Part shown: piece by piece, positions 7,367 to 15,542 of the stretch
Layout of the letters: the number at the start of each line of letters is the position of its first letter
How positions within the stretch are numbered: position 1 is the stretch's first letter
Assembly (NCBI GenBank): GCA_002295635.1
Contig: DBHK01000005.1
Location: 34,396 to 98,395, forward strand
Direction: 5' to 3'
Source: UBA830 sp002295635
GTDB lineage: Bacteria; Pseudomonadota; Alphaproteobacteria; MPNO01; UBA830
DNA: 64,000 nt
Notes under the pieces: model-generated
What the model was told of the DNA's origin: nothing
Databases searched by the model: none
What the model saw: only the letters and a program-made list of their open reading frames with translations
Made by a program: the position numbers and the translations under genes

Positions 7367-9256
7367 GTGCTTGATCTGGTACAGACGGAACATGATCTTT
7401 TTCAGTCGAAACACGGTATTTCGGTAAAAATCGATCGAGATCGTGATGCGAACCTGACGGATTTTGGGAAGGCTGTTCTGACTGACCGGTATCTCATGCC
7501 GGGTGAGGAGTACCAAGACCTTTTTGCCCGCGTTTCGTGCCATTTTGCTGACGATTCGGACCACGCCCAGCGTATCTATGATTACATGTCAAATCTTTGG
7601 TTTATGCCCTCCACTCCAGTGTTATCAAACGGCGGGACTGAACGCGGTCTTCCCATCTCCTGTTTCCTGAACGAAGCCAATGATAGCCTTGATGGCATTG
7701 TTGAACTTTGGAATGAAAATGTTTGGCTCGCCGCACTTGGCGGCGGGATTGGTTCATACTGGGGAAACCTGCGCTCGATCGGAGAGAAAGTAGGTGCCAA
7801 CGGCAAAACTTCTGGCATTATCCCCTTTATCCGTGTGATGGATTCTCTGACCCTCGCAATTTCGCAGGGATCCCTACGCCGGGGATCGGCAGCGATTTAT
7901 ATTCGGATCGACCATCCGGAAATCGAGGAATTTATTGAGCTGCGCCGCCCCACCGGCGGTGACCCGAACCGCAAGGCGTTGAACCTGCATCACGGTATTA
8001 TTATAACCGACGAGTTTATGCGTGCAGTTGAGAAAGACGAGGAATGGGGGCTGAAAAGCCCAAAGGACCAAGCAGTCATCCGTAAGGTATCGGCGCGAAG
8101 CCTCTGGATCAGGATGCTCTCCACCCGTATCGAGACCGGAGAACCCTACCTTCTCTATATTGACCATGTGAATAAAGCGATTCCAGAACATCACAAGCTT
8201 GCCGGGCTTGAGGTCAAGATGTCGAACCTATGCAGCGAAATCACGCTGCCAACTGGGATCGATAAGGATGGGGAGGATAGGACGGCGGTTTGCTGCTTGT
8301 CGTCGCTAAACCTCGAAACCTACATGGAGTGGCAGGATCACCCAACCTTTGTGGAAGATGTAATGCGCTTCCTCGATAACGTCATTCAGGATTTCATTGA
8401 TCGTGCTCCAGATACTATGGCTCGCGCGCGATATTCGGCGATGCGTGAACGGTCCGTCGGGCTTGGGGTGATGGGGTACCATTCGTTCCTGCAAAGTCAG
8501 GGCGTGCCGATGGAATCCGTGATGGCAAAAGTATGGAACAAACGTATCTTCAAGCAGGTCAAAGAACAGGCAGACGCCGCTTCGGTCATGTTGGCAGAGG
8601 AGCGCGGCCCGTGTCCGGATGCTGAGGAGTACGGGATCATGGAGCGCTTCTCAAATAAGATGGCGATCGCTCCGACTGCCTCGATTTCGATCATTTGCGG
8701 AGGATCGTCTCCTGGTATCGAACCGAACGCAGCTAATGCCTATACACACAAGACCCTTTCCGGCTCTTTTAGTGTCCGAAATAAGTTCTTGAAAGCATTG
8801 TTGGCTGAAAAAGGCCAAGACACCGACGATACTTGGTCATCTATTACCGTAAATGAAGGCTCGGTCCAGCACCTGGACTTCCTGTCCGATGATGAAAAAG
8901 ACATTTTCAAGACAGCCTTTGAACTAGACCAGCGTTGGTTGATCGACCATGCGGGCGACAGGTCGGAATATATTTGTCAATCCCAGTCTCTGAACGTGTT
9001 CTTGCCTGCGGATGTGCAGAAGAAGATGCTCCATGATGTTCATTGGCGAGCCTGGGAAAAGGGAGTGAAGTCTCTTTACTACTGTAGATCAAGATCGGTC
9101 GCTCGGGCGGAAAGCCATGCTAGTGAGTCCGTCACCGGCGCAACAGCCCACGGCGTCGCCGGTGCAGCCAATGGTAATATGGAACCCCTGCCTATAGCGG
9201 CTGCTGGCGAAAACGAAAACGAAAACGATTATGAGGAATGCCTGAGCTGCCAGTAA
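7367..9256 (+). CDS. nrdA: Class I ribonucleotide reductase large subunit NrdA
   Basis: The catalytic subunit that reduces ribonucleoside diphosphates to deoxyribonucleotides, working with NrdB encoded 63 bases downstream. NLCSEITLPT near residue 287 holds the catalytic asparagine, cysteine and glutamate. Redox cysteines are in GLPISCFL and AVCCLSSLNLE, and the C-terminal reducible pair is EECLSCQ at the very end. I start at GTG 7367, six bases after a GAGGAGG ribosome site, giving 629 residues. The frame extends upstream to 7193, but that translation is low-complexity and would cover the palindromic sites. The N-terminus lacks a recognisable ATP-cone, unlike the 761-residue E. coli NrdA. A flexible Ala/Gly/Glu/Asn-rich tail of about 50 residues precedes the terminal cysteines. 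Confidence 0.95.
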   Translation: MLDLVQTEHDLFQSKHGISVKIDRDRDANLTDFGKAVLTDRYLMPGEEYQDLFARVSCHFADDSDHAQRIYDYMSNLWFMPSTPVLSNGGTERGLPISCFLNEANDSLDGIVELWNENVWLAALGGGIGSYWGNLRSIGEKVGANGKTSGIIPFIRVMDSLTLAISQGSLRRGSAAIYIRIDHPEIEEFIELRRPTGGDPNRKALNLHHGIIITDEFMRAVEKDEEWGLKSPKDQAVIRKVSARSLWIRMLSTRIETGEPYLLYIDHVNKAIPEHHKLAGLEVKMSNLCSEITLPTGIDKDGEDRTAVCCLSSLNLETYMEWQDHPTFVEDVMRFLDNVIQDFIDRAPDTMARARYSAMRERSVGLGVMGYHSFLQSQGVPMESVMAKVWNKRIFKQVKEQADAASVMLAEERGPCPDAEEYGIMERFSNKMAIAPTASISIICGGSSPGIEPNAANAYTHKTLSGSFSVRNKFLKALLAEKGQDTDDTWSSITVNEGSVQHLDFLSDDEKDIFKTAFELDQRWLIDHAGDRSEYICQSQSLNVFLPADVQKKMLHDVHWRAWEKGVKSLYYCRSRSVARAESHASESVTGATAHGVAGAANGNMEPLPIAAAGENENENDYEECLSCQ

Positions 9257-9319
9257 TTCCGCAGCTTAGGTAAAATACCCGATTCTGCTAGACGGAAAGG
9301 GTAGGGAGTATATACCGCT

Positions 9320-10279
9320 ATGTCGCTACTAGAAGCCAATCCGGTTTACAAACCATTTAGGTATCCTTGGGCTTACGACGCTTGGCTGACGCAGCAACGG
9401 GTGCATTGGTTACCCGAGGAGGTGCCTCTGGCCGATGACGTCAAGGACTGGCATAATAAACTGTCAGCAGAAGAACGGAATCTACAGACCCAAATCTTCC
9501 GCTTCTTCACCCAATCTGACATCGAAGTTAATAATTGTTACATGAAGCGCTACTCGCAAGTGTTTCAACCGACCGAAGTTCAGATGATGCTATCGGCGTT
9601 CTCGAACATCGAAACAATACACATAGCTGCCTATTCTCATCTATTGGACACTATCGGTATGCCGGAAACCGAGTACCAAGCGTTTCTTCGATACAAAGAG
9701 ATGAAGGATAAATTTGACTACCTGCAGAAATTCGACGTCGATACTAAGGAAAATATAGCGCGCACACTCGCGGTTTTTGGAGGTTTTACCGAAGGACTTC
9801 AACTTTTTGCTAGCTTTGCGATCCTGATGAATTTTCCCCGCTTCAATAAGATGAAGGGTATGGGGCAGATCGTTTCTTGGTCGGTACGCGACGAAAGTCT
9901 TCATACTGAATCGATCATTAAGCTCTTCCGGACGTTTGTCTCAGAAAATCCGGAGATCTGGACTGAGGATTTTCAGAGATCGATCTATGTTATTTGTTCT
10001 GAAATGGTAGAGCATGAGGATGCCTTTATCGATCTTGCATTTGAGCTTGGCGGTGTGGAGGGCCTAAATGGGTCAGAGGTAAAACAATATATACGTTACA
10101 TCGCTGACCGGCGGCTGACGCAGCTTGGATTGCAGCCGATTTTTAGACTGGATAAGAACCCATTGCCGTGGATGGACGAGATGCTGAACGGTATGGAACA
10201 CACGAACTTTTTCGAGAACCGGGCGACGGAATATTCCAAGGCTGCTACTCAGGGGTCTTGGGAGGATGTCTGGGCCTGA
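9320..10279 (+). CDS. nrdB: Class I ribonucleotide reductase small subunit NrdB
   Basis: The radical-generating subunit, 319 residues. Metal ligands line up with E. coli NrdB in spacing: D67 in QSDIEV, E98 and H101 in NIETIHIAAY, then glutamate in GGFTEGLQLF and the E-x2-H of RDESLHTESI. The tyrosine expected to carry the stable radical is Y105, four residues after H101, so a conventional tyrosyl-radical cofactor is likely. The C-terminal tail (NFFENRATEYSK...) is the usual NrdA-docking region. It is co-transcribed with nrdA. Confidence 0.95.
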   Translation: MSLLEANPVYKPFRYPWAYDAWLTQQRVHWLPEEVPLADDVKDWHNKLSAEERNLQTQIFRFFTQSDIEVNNCYMKRYSQVFQPTEVQMMLSAFSNIETIHIAAYSHLLDTIGMPETEYQAFLRYKEMKDKFDYLQKFDVDTKENIARTLAVFGGFTEGLQLFASFAILMNFPRFNKMKGMGQIVSWSVRDESLHTESIIKLFRTFVSENPEIWTEDFQRSIYVICSEMVEHEDAFIDLAFELGGVEGLNGSEVKQYIRYIADRRLTQLGLQPIFRLDKNPLPWMDEMLNGMEHTNFFENRATEYSKAATQGSWEDVWA

Positions 10280-10329
10280 TCTTTACTTAGGCTTGTCCGC
10301 GAATCTCTCGCTGGGCCCACGATTAGATA

Positions 10330-10354
10330 CAACAGACATTAGTGTCGGATGTTG
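10330..10354 (+). terminator. Possible nrdAB terminator hairpin
   Basis: CAACAGACA (10330-10338), loop TTAG, then TGTC and TGTTG with a GGA bulge form an imperfect 9-bp stem 50 bases after the nrdB stop, followed by TTT. The U-tract is short, so this is weak. Confidence 0.3.
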
Positions 10355-10517
10355 TTTAAGCGTTCTAGTGACGTAATGTTCCATCCACCTGCCTGGCAAG
10401 GGCCGAATACTTGGTGGTTAATTCCGTAATATATGAGAAGGCAAAATTGGTGATGAAAATGTCGCCACAATTTACCTCTTTGCGTGGGTAAGTCTATCTT
10501 CTGAAGTAAACGAAGAA

Positions 10518-10537
10518 GGCCGGCACTGCTACCGGCC
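10518..10537 (-). terminator. Terminator of the TTT binding-protein gene
   Basis: GGCCGG (10518-10523) and CCGGCC (10532-10537) enclose an 8-base loop. On the minus strand this hairpin lies 28 bases past the stop of the binding-protein gene and is followed by TTCTTCG, a modest U-rich tail. Confidence 0.55.
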
Positions 10538-10565
10538 CCCTATGAAGTTGATTTATAGACCCGAG

Positions 10566-11585
10566 TTATTTCTTCCCGAAGATTGCGGTGTGGGCTGCTT
10601 TAACAGCTGTCGGCGACATACCGAGGATCTCGTTTACGGTTTTCTGGATTTCTGCTCCCTTTAGCGGTGATAGGGGCAACTTGGATTTCTTAGCGTCTTC
10701 TATGAACCCGGGTGAGTTTACGGCTTTCCAGAAGGCCTCCCGTAGAATCGGAACGAGTTTCTTGGGAGTCCCGGGTGGCAATGCGAGACCGCGGCCGATC
10801 AAGCTCGAGGTTGCGATAAGGTCAGCCGCCGCTTTTGCATTAGGATCTTTAACGAGTTCCGAAATCAAAGGTGTGTTGGGGAGATCTGGATCACGTTTAA
10901 AGCCACTCTGCAGGATCGGAACCGCAAATGAATTGTCTCCCCGGAACCATTGCGGATGACCATTCTTCCAAGCGGCCCAAGCTAGGGATACGCCCCTTAC
11001 CTCCCCTTGCTCCATCGCCTGACGTGTCCGCGCGGAGCCTTTATAGCCAGAGACGATCTTAAATTTTGTACCTAGAAGGCCATTTGCGAGCGACGGAATG
11101 ATGAATGTTGGCGAACCTTTGCCCGTCGATCCCATGATTACTTCGCTTTTCTTCGCCATATCGAAGGTGAGAACTTTCGTATCCCGCCGGATTGCGATGA
11201 GGTTATTCGAGCCAAAGACGCGGCCGAGCCAAGTGAAATTCTTAGCATCGTACTTGACCTTCTTTGGCCGCAATACCTGGGAGACAAGTGACATATCTGG
11301 CGGCATTAGTAGATAAAGGCCGTTTTTTGGCATAGCGTTGTATGCATAGTTCGCTGACTTTAGCCCACCGGCACCCGGCATTGATTTGGCAATCAGCGTC
11401 GGGTTTCCGGGGATGAATTTTCCGAGATGTCGTGTGAGAAGTAGCGTCGTTTTTCCGTAGGTCCCACCTGTGCCGTATCCGAAAATAACGGTGATCGTTT
11501 TACCGGAATAGTCCATCGCACTGGTAGGTACCGCAACTAAAACCGCTGCGGCCGCCGCAAGTCCGGCGAAAATCAATCGTTTCAT
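10566..11585 (-). CDS. Tripartite tricarboxylate transporter (TTT) family substrate-binding protein
   Basis: A 339-residue periplasmic binding protein of the TctC/Bug family. It opens with a signal peptide, MKRLIFAGLAAAAAVLVAVP, cleaved near TSA-MD. The mature part has the TTT layout: TITVIFGYGTGGTYG early, then MPGAGGLKSANYAYN and the later LPPGTPKKL segment. I start at ATG 11585, which has GGGAGAAG at proper spacing on the minus strand, rather than a further upstream ATG that would bury the signal peptide. No TctA or TctB membrane partner is nearby, so it is an orphan, as is common in this family. The ligand is probably a carboxylate. Confidence 0.85.
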   Translation of the reverse strand: MKRLIFAGLAAAAAVLVAVPTSAMDYSGKTITVIFGYGTGGTYGKTTLLLTRHLGKFIPGNPTLIAKSMPGAGGLKSANYAYNAMPKNGLYLLMPPDMSLVSQVLRPKKVKYDAKNFTWLGRVFGSNNLIAIRRDTKVLTFDMAKKSEVIMGSTGKGSPTFIIPSLANGLLGTKFKIVSGYKGSARTRQAMEQGEVRGVSLAWAAWKNGHPQWFRGDNSFAVPILQSGFKRDPDLPNTPLISELVKDPNAKAAADLIATSSLIGRGLALPPGTPKKLVPILREAFWKAVNSPGFIEDAKKSKLPLSPLKGAEIQKTVNEILGMSPTAVKAAHTAIFGKK

Positions 11586-11833
11586 ATAATTCTTCTCCCA
11601 TACGTTATACGGTCCCATTTCGTCGGAACCAGTATGACTTAGGATGAACACGCCTAACCGATTATGCAAGGATCGAGTGAAACTAGACTGTTTTCCATAC
11701 CATAGTCGCATATTTCGGTTGGCATGTATCTCGAGCTTGCCCGCTATGTCTACGGAGAATCAAAGATGGCTAATTTGTTTGGTGGGGTAGATGTTTTGAC
11801 GACAATAGATCCGGCAAACGTTATAATTACCGC

Positions 11834-12757
11834 ATGATAGATAAATATCCTCAAATCCCGGGCGCAGACGAAATCTTTCTCGACCACGTAGGTTGGTTCG
11901 TACCGGAGATGGAGGCTGCTGCCCCCATTTTTGAAGCGCTCGGTTTCCCATTGACGCCCCTTACTGTCCATATGAATGAACTGCCGGATGGTAGCCATGT
12001 GCCATCAGGTACAGCAAACCGATGCGGAATGATCCGGCGCGGATATTTAGAAGTCCTTACTAGGGCTCATAACATTAATTCACCGATTACCGCGCAAATG
12101 GATGCTAGCTTAGCACGATATACCGGAATCCACTTAATTGCATTGACTGTAAAGGATACGGAAGAAACGACCGAGCGTCTCAGCGAATCTGGATTTGCAC
12201 CAGATCCCCCGGTTTCTCTGCGGCGTCCAGTGACCTTGGATGATGGAGGAGAAGGTACGGCAGCGTTTTCAGTGATCCGTTTGCCTAACGATGCGATGGC
12301 GGAGGGGCGCGTTCAAGTTCTTTGTCAGGAGACGCCCGATGTAATTTGGCAGCCATCCGTTACCGCCCACGCCAACGGTGCGGCTATGTTGTCGGGCATT
12401 TTAATATGTGCAGACGACCCATTAGAGACAGTCAAACGTTATGAACGGTTTACCGGTAAGACATCAGAAATGAACGAAGACGGTTTTCGTATAGTTTTGA
12501 ACCGAGGTGAAATCGTAATCTGCGCATCAGGGAAATGCGGTGCCCTACTTCCTGGTGTCAAGATTCCAGACCTACCATTCATCGCGGCCGTCGCAATAAT
12601 GAGTGACGATATCACCAAGACACGAGACTATTTAGCCGCTAACTGCATTCCTCGGCTTCTGGAAAGGCCAGACTACTTGGTCGTAGACGCCGAAGCGGGA
12701 ATGGGTGCTAGCTTCGTCTTTCATACCCCGACGCAGCGTCCGTTTGCGCGACTGTGA
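11834..12757 (+). CDS. VOC superfamily (glyoxalase-like) protein
   Basis: A 307-residue protein with the glyoxalase_3-like form of the vicinal-oxygen-chelate fold. The first half contains IFLDHVGWFVPEMEAAAPIFEALGF, here cited in part, with the histidine that commonly binds metal, and later TGIHLIALTVKD. A second, more diverged module covers about residues 190-300. It overlaps the next gene by four bases (GTGA), so the two are translationally coupled. Given the coupling to a glutathione-cleaving ChaC-like enzyme, a role in thiol or aldehyde metabolism is possible. No reaction can be assigned. Confidence 0.75.
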   Translation: MIDKYPQIPGADEIFLDHVGWFVPEMEAAAPIFEALGFPLTPLTVHMNELPDGSHVPSGTANRCGMIRRGYLEVLTRAHNINSPITAQMDASLARYTGIHLIALTVKDTEETTERLSESGFAPDPPVSLRRPVTLDDGGEGTAAFSVIRLPNDAMAEGRVQVLCQETPDVIWQPSVTAHANGAAMLSGILICADDPLETVKRYERFTGKTSEMNEDGFRIVLNRGEIVICASGKCGALLPGVKIPDLPFIAAVAIMSDDITKTRDYLAANCIPRLLERPDYLVVDAEAGMGASFVFHTPTQRPFARL

Positions 12758-13299
12758 CTGATGTCTGGGTATTTGGGTATGGTTCGCTAGTTTGGCGGCC
12801 AGATTTTCCATTTGTAGACCGCCGTAACGCGACGCTCAATGGCTGGGTACGTCGTTTCTGGCAGGGTTCAACTGACCACCGGGGTATTCCGGGTGCTCCT
12901 GGACGAGTTGTTACACTGGTCAAAGACAAACACGCAGTGTGTTGGGGAATGGCCTACCTGATCAGTGCAGAGGATCGAGATAGAGTATTTGGTCATCTCG
13001 ATTACCGGGAAAAAGAAGGCTATTCAATGAATGAGGTGCAGATTTCTTTTCCTCAGTCGACCGGTGGTGGTGTACGAAGCTTGGTCTACATCGCCGGGCC
13101 CGAAAATCCAAATTGGTTGGGTGATGCACCCTTGGCTGAAATAGCGGCACAAGTAATCGAAAGCGCCGGCCAGTCGGGCAGAAATACCGAATATGTGCTA
13201 GAACTGGCGCGTGCGTTGAGACATATGAAGGCCAAGGATACGCACGTGTTTGATCTGGCAACGCTGATTAATGCGTCTGGGTTGGACGGTCAGGCGTAA
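12754..13299 (+). CDS. ChaC-like gamma-glutamylcyclotransferase
   Basis: A 181-residue ChaC-family enzyme, expected to split glutathione into 5-oxoproline and Cys-Gly. The family opening VFGYGSLVWRPDFPF is at the N-terminus, and the catalytic glutamate is expected in YREKEGY around residue 90. The start is GTG, sharing four bases with the stop of the VOC gene. Its 3' end overlaps the convergent Lrp gene by ten bases. It lies close to a thiol dioxygenase, which suggests a local theme of cysteine and glutathione turnover. Confidence 0.88.
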   Translation: MTDVWVFGYGSLVWRPDFPFVDRRNATLNGWVRRFWQGSTDHRGIPGAPGRVVTLVKDKHAVCWGMAYLISAEDRDRVFGHLDYREKEGYSMNEVQISFPQSTGGGVRSLVYIAGPENPNWLGDAPLAEIAAQVIESAGQSGRNTEYVLELARALRHMKAKDTHVFDLATLINASGLDGQA

Positions 13300-13748
13300 T
13301 CCAAAGGCAACGCGGTAGTGTATTTAATCTGTTCCATCGAGAATGAAGAACTAACGTCATAAAGTTCCACTTGTTCGATCAGGCGCTGATAAAATCGGTC
13401 ATAAGCCCCGATATCAGGTACTACTACGCGGAGAAGGTAATCGATGTCTCCGGACATGCGATAGAACTCAACCACCTCTGGAAACGCGTTAACGGCGTTT
13501 GAAAATTCTTGGTACCATGCGGCATCGTGCTTATCGGTTTTGATTGAAACGAAGACAGTCACCCCAGCATTTAGTTTTTCTGCATCGAGGAGTGCTACCC
13601 TCGAGCGGATTATGCCCTTCTCTTCAAGCTTTTGTATCCGACGCCAACATGGCGTTGTTGATAAACCGACCTTCTTAGCTATTTCAGCCACCGATGGGGT
13701 CGTATCTGATTGAAGGATGCCTAAAATTTTCTTATCTATTGCGTCCAA
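13290..13748 (-). CDS. Lrp/AsnC family transcriptional regulator
   Basis: A 152-residue feast/famine regulator with an N-terminal helix-turn-helix (IAKKVGLSTTPCWRRIQKLEEKG cited in part; residues 20-45) and a C-terminal RAM ligand-binding domain including the SGDIDYLLRVVVPD segment. It is divergent from the thiol dioxygenase gene across 156 AT-rich bases, so that gene or its operon is the natural target. Cysteine-responsive Lrp proteins exist in this family, so cysteine or a related thiol is a reasonable ligand. This is inferred from position only. Confidence 0.9.
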   Translation of the reverse strand: MDAIDKKILGILQSDTTPSVAEIAKKVGLSTTPCWRRIQKLEEKGIIRSRVALLDAEKLNAGVTVFVSIKTDKHDAAWYQEFSNAVNAFPEVVEFYRMSGDIDYLLRVVVPDIGAYDRFYQRLIEQVELYDVSSSFSMEQIKYTTALPLDYA

Positions 13749-13904
13749 TGTAATAATATCCTTATAATTCCTAGTATATTAGAATAACTTACTAAAAACC
13801 TCGAATCGAATGGAATATTCGCAAACAAATATCGCCAAGACTCTGTAAACTACAGCTTAATGTATTTTATAAAAATAATTTCTTAAGAGGCTCAGAGAAA
13901 CTCG
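13749..13904. promoter_or_regulatory. Divergent promoter region between Lrp-type regulator and thiol dioxygenase
   Basis: A strongly AT-rich 156-base spacer. CGAAT (13807-13811) and ATTCG (13817-13821) form a short inverted repeat around GGAAT and could be part of an Lrp operator. A GANTC site (GAATC, 13803-13807) overlaps it. Confidence 0.35.
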
Positions 13905-14435
13905 ATGGAAATGAAAACGTTCTGCCGAACAGTGAGTGATCTCGTTGCCGAAAATCCGATTGGGGATGTACCCGCACTCATTTCATCCTATTTGCCAGAA
14001 ATACTCAAAGATCGGGAACTTTTGACCCAAGAACAAAAACTCCTTCCGCCAACAGGGTATGGTCGACACGATGTTTTTCTATGCCCCAATGACGACTTTT
14101 CTATTATTGCTGCGGTCTGGCCGGCGGGCATAGTTTCACCAATCCATGATCACAAGACTTGGTGTACATTCGGTGTTTTCGAAGGCGTGATTCAGGAAAC
14201 TCGTTACGAAGTTGATCCTATGAACCCCGGGAGTCTCGATGTAATTTCAACCGAAACGAGGGAGTGGGTGGCAGGTGATGTAGCTCATCTTCCCGTCGGG
14301 GACGGTGATATTCACTGTATGCATAATCCGACGGACCGAACGGCTGTTTCAGTGCATGTTTATGGCGGAAATTCCGAGAAACTCGGGCCAAATGTGATCA
14401 AAATATACCAGGAAGCAGACATCGCCATAGCTTGA
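13905..14435 (+). CDS. Cysteine dioxygenase-type thiol dioxygenase (cupin)
   Basis: A 176-residue cupin of the type I cysteine dioxygenase family, a mononuclear iron enzyme that oxidises a thiol to a sulfinate. Two of the three iron histidines are in SPIHDHKTW near residue 80 and the third is expected in DIHCMHNP near residue 144, with the C-terminal VHVYGGN segment. Bacterial members split between cysteine and 3-mercaptopropionate dioxygenases, and I cannot decide which from inspection. The downstream oxidoreductase and acyl-CoA ligase would suit processing of a 3-sulfinopropionate product, so the mercaptopropionate option deserves weight. Confidence 0.85.
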   Translation: MEMKTFCRTVSDLVAENPIGDVPALISSYLPEILKDRELLTQEQKLLPPTGYGRHDVFLCPNDDFSIIAAVWPAGIVSPIHDHKTWCTFGVFEGVIQETRYEVDPMNPGSLDVISTETREWVAGDVAHLPVGDGDIHCMHNPTDRTAVSVHVYGGNSEKLGPNVIKIYQEADIAIA

Positions 14436-14521
14436 CGGTGCCCCATTAATCGCGTTAATCGGACTGAAGCGATATTACTTTTGCAGTCAAGAGACGTATC
14501 GCGTCAAAAAGGAGAAATATA

Positions 14522-15529
14522 GTGCGCGCAGTTGTTCTCCACGAACACGGTGATATTGAAAATCTCAAATATCATGAAGACTACGCCGATCCGAAATGTC
14601 TCGAAGGCCAGGTCGTAATCACGGTGAAGGCAACGTCATTGAATTACCATGATGTCTTCACCACAAAGGGGATGCCGGGCATTAAGGTACCGTTGCCCAT
14701 CGTTATTGGCCTCGATATTTCTGGTGAAATCTCTCAAATTGGTGCTGGGGTCAACGGCTGGTCTGTCGGTGACAGAGTTCTCGTCAACCCGCTAGATCCT
14801 GTGACTCCAGAAAAGGGTTTGATGGGTGAAATGCTTGATGGTGGGACGGCCGAGTTATGTGCCGTCGAGGCTACCCGCCTTATAAAAATACCGGACGGAT
14901 GCTCCTATGAGCAAGCAGCGGCCCTACCTGTCGCCTATGGTACGGCACATCGAATGATGATCACAAATGGGAGAATGAAAGGTGGTGAGAAGGTTCTTAT
15001 TCTCGGCGCCTCGGGTGGCGTCGGCTCCTGCTGCGTTCTTCTTGCAAAGGCCATGGGTTGCGAAGTGGTTGCGGCCGGCTCGAGCCCCGAAAAACTCGAT
15101 GCGCTTAAGGACTGGGGAGTTGACCATGTCATCGGATATGAGGATTTTGAAAAAACAATCTATGGGATCTACGGAAAACCACACCGCCGTAGATTCGAGG
15201 GTGGGGTCGATGTTGTCATCAACTTCACCGGGGGTGATACTTGGGTACCTTCGCTAAAGGCGACACAGCGCGGTGGTAAAATCCTTACATGCGGTGCGAC
15301 AGCGGGGTTCGATCCAAAAGAAGATCTACGCTACATATGGACGTTTGAGCTTCAGGTTCTAGGATCGAATTCTTGGGCTATCGAAGATCTTGAGATCCTA
15401 ATGAAGATGATCTCCGAAAAAAAACTGTCACCCGTGATAGATACCGTATTGCCGCTCGAGCAAACTGCGGAAGGTGTCCGCCAACTCCGGGATCGCGAAG
15501 TGATCGGAAAGATCATCATTACTCCTTAA
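14522..15529 (+). CDS. Medium-chain NAD(P)-dependent oxidoreductase (quinone oxidoreductase-like)
   Basis: A 335-residue MDR-family protein. It starts at GTG 14522 after an AAGGAG site. The GroES-like half contains LNYHDVFTTKG and DISGEISQIGAGV, and the Rossmann half has GASGGVGSCCVLLAKAMG near residue 165. There is no structural-zinc cysteine cluster, which fits quinone oxidoreductase or enoyl reductase members. It sits between the thiol dioxygenase and an acyl-CoA ligase in one direction. The substrate is unknown. Confidence 0.85.
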   Translation: MRAVVLHEHGDIENLKYHEDYADPKCLEGQVVITVKATSLNYHDVFTTKGMPGIKVPLPIVIGLDISGEISQIGAGVNGWSVGDRVLVNPLDPVTPEKGLMGEMLDGGTAELCAVEATRLIKIPDGCSYEQAAALPVAYGTAHRMMITNGRMKGGEKVLILGASGGVGSCCVLLAKAMGCEVVAAGSSPEKLDALKDWGVDHVIGYEDFEKTIYGIYGKPHRRRFEGGVDVVINFTGGDTWVPSLKATQRGGKILTCGATAGFDPKEDLRYIWTFELQVLGSNSWAIEDLEILMKMISEKKLSPVIDTVLPLEQTAEGVRQLRDREVIGKIIITP

Positions 15530-15542
15530 GGAACCAGTATAA

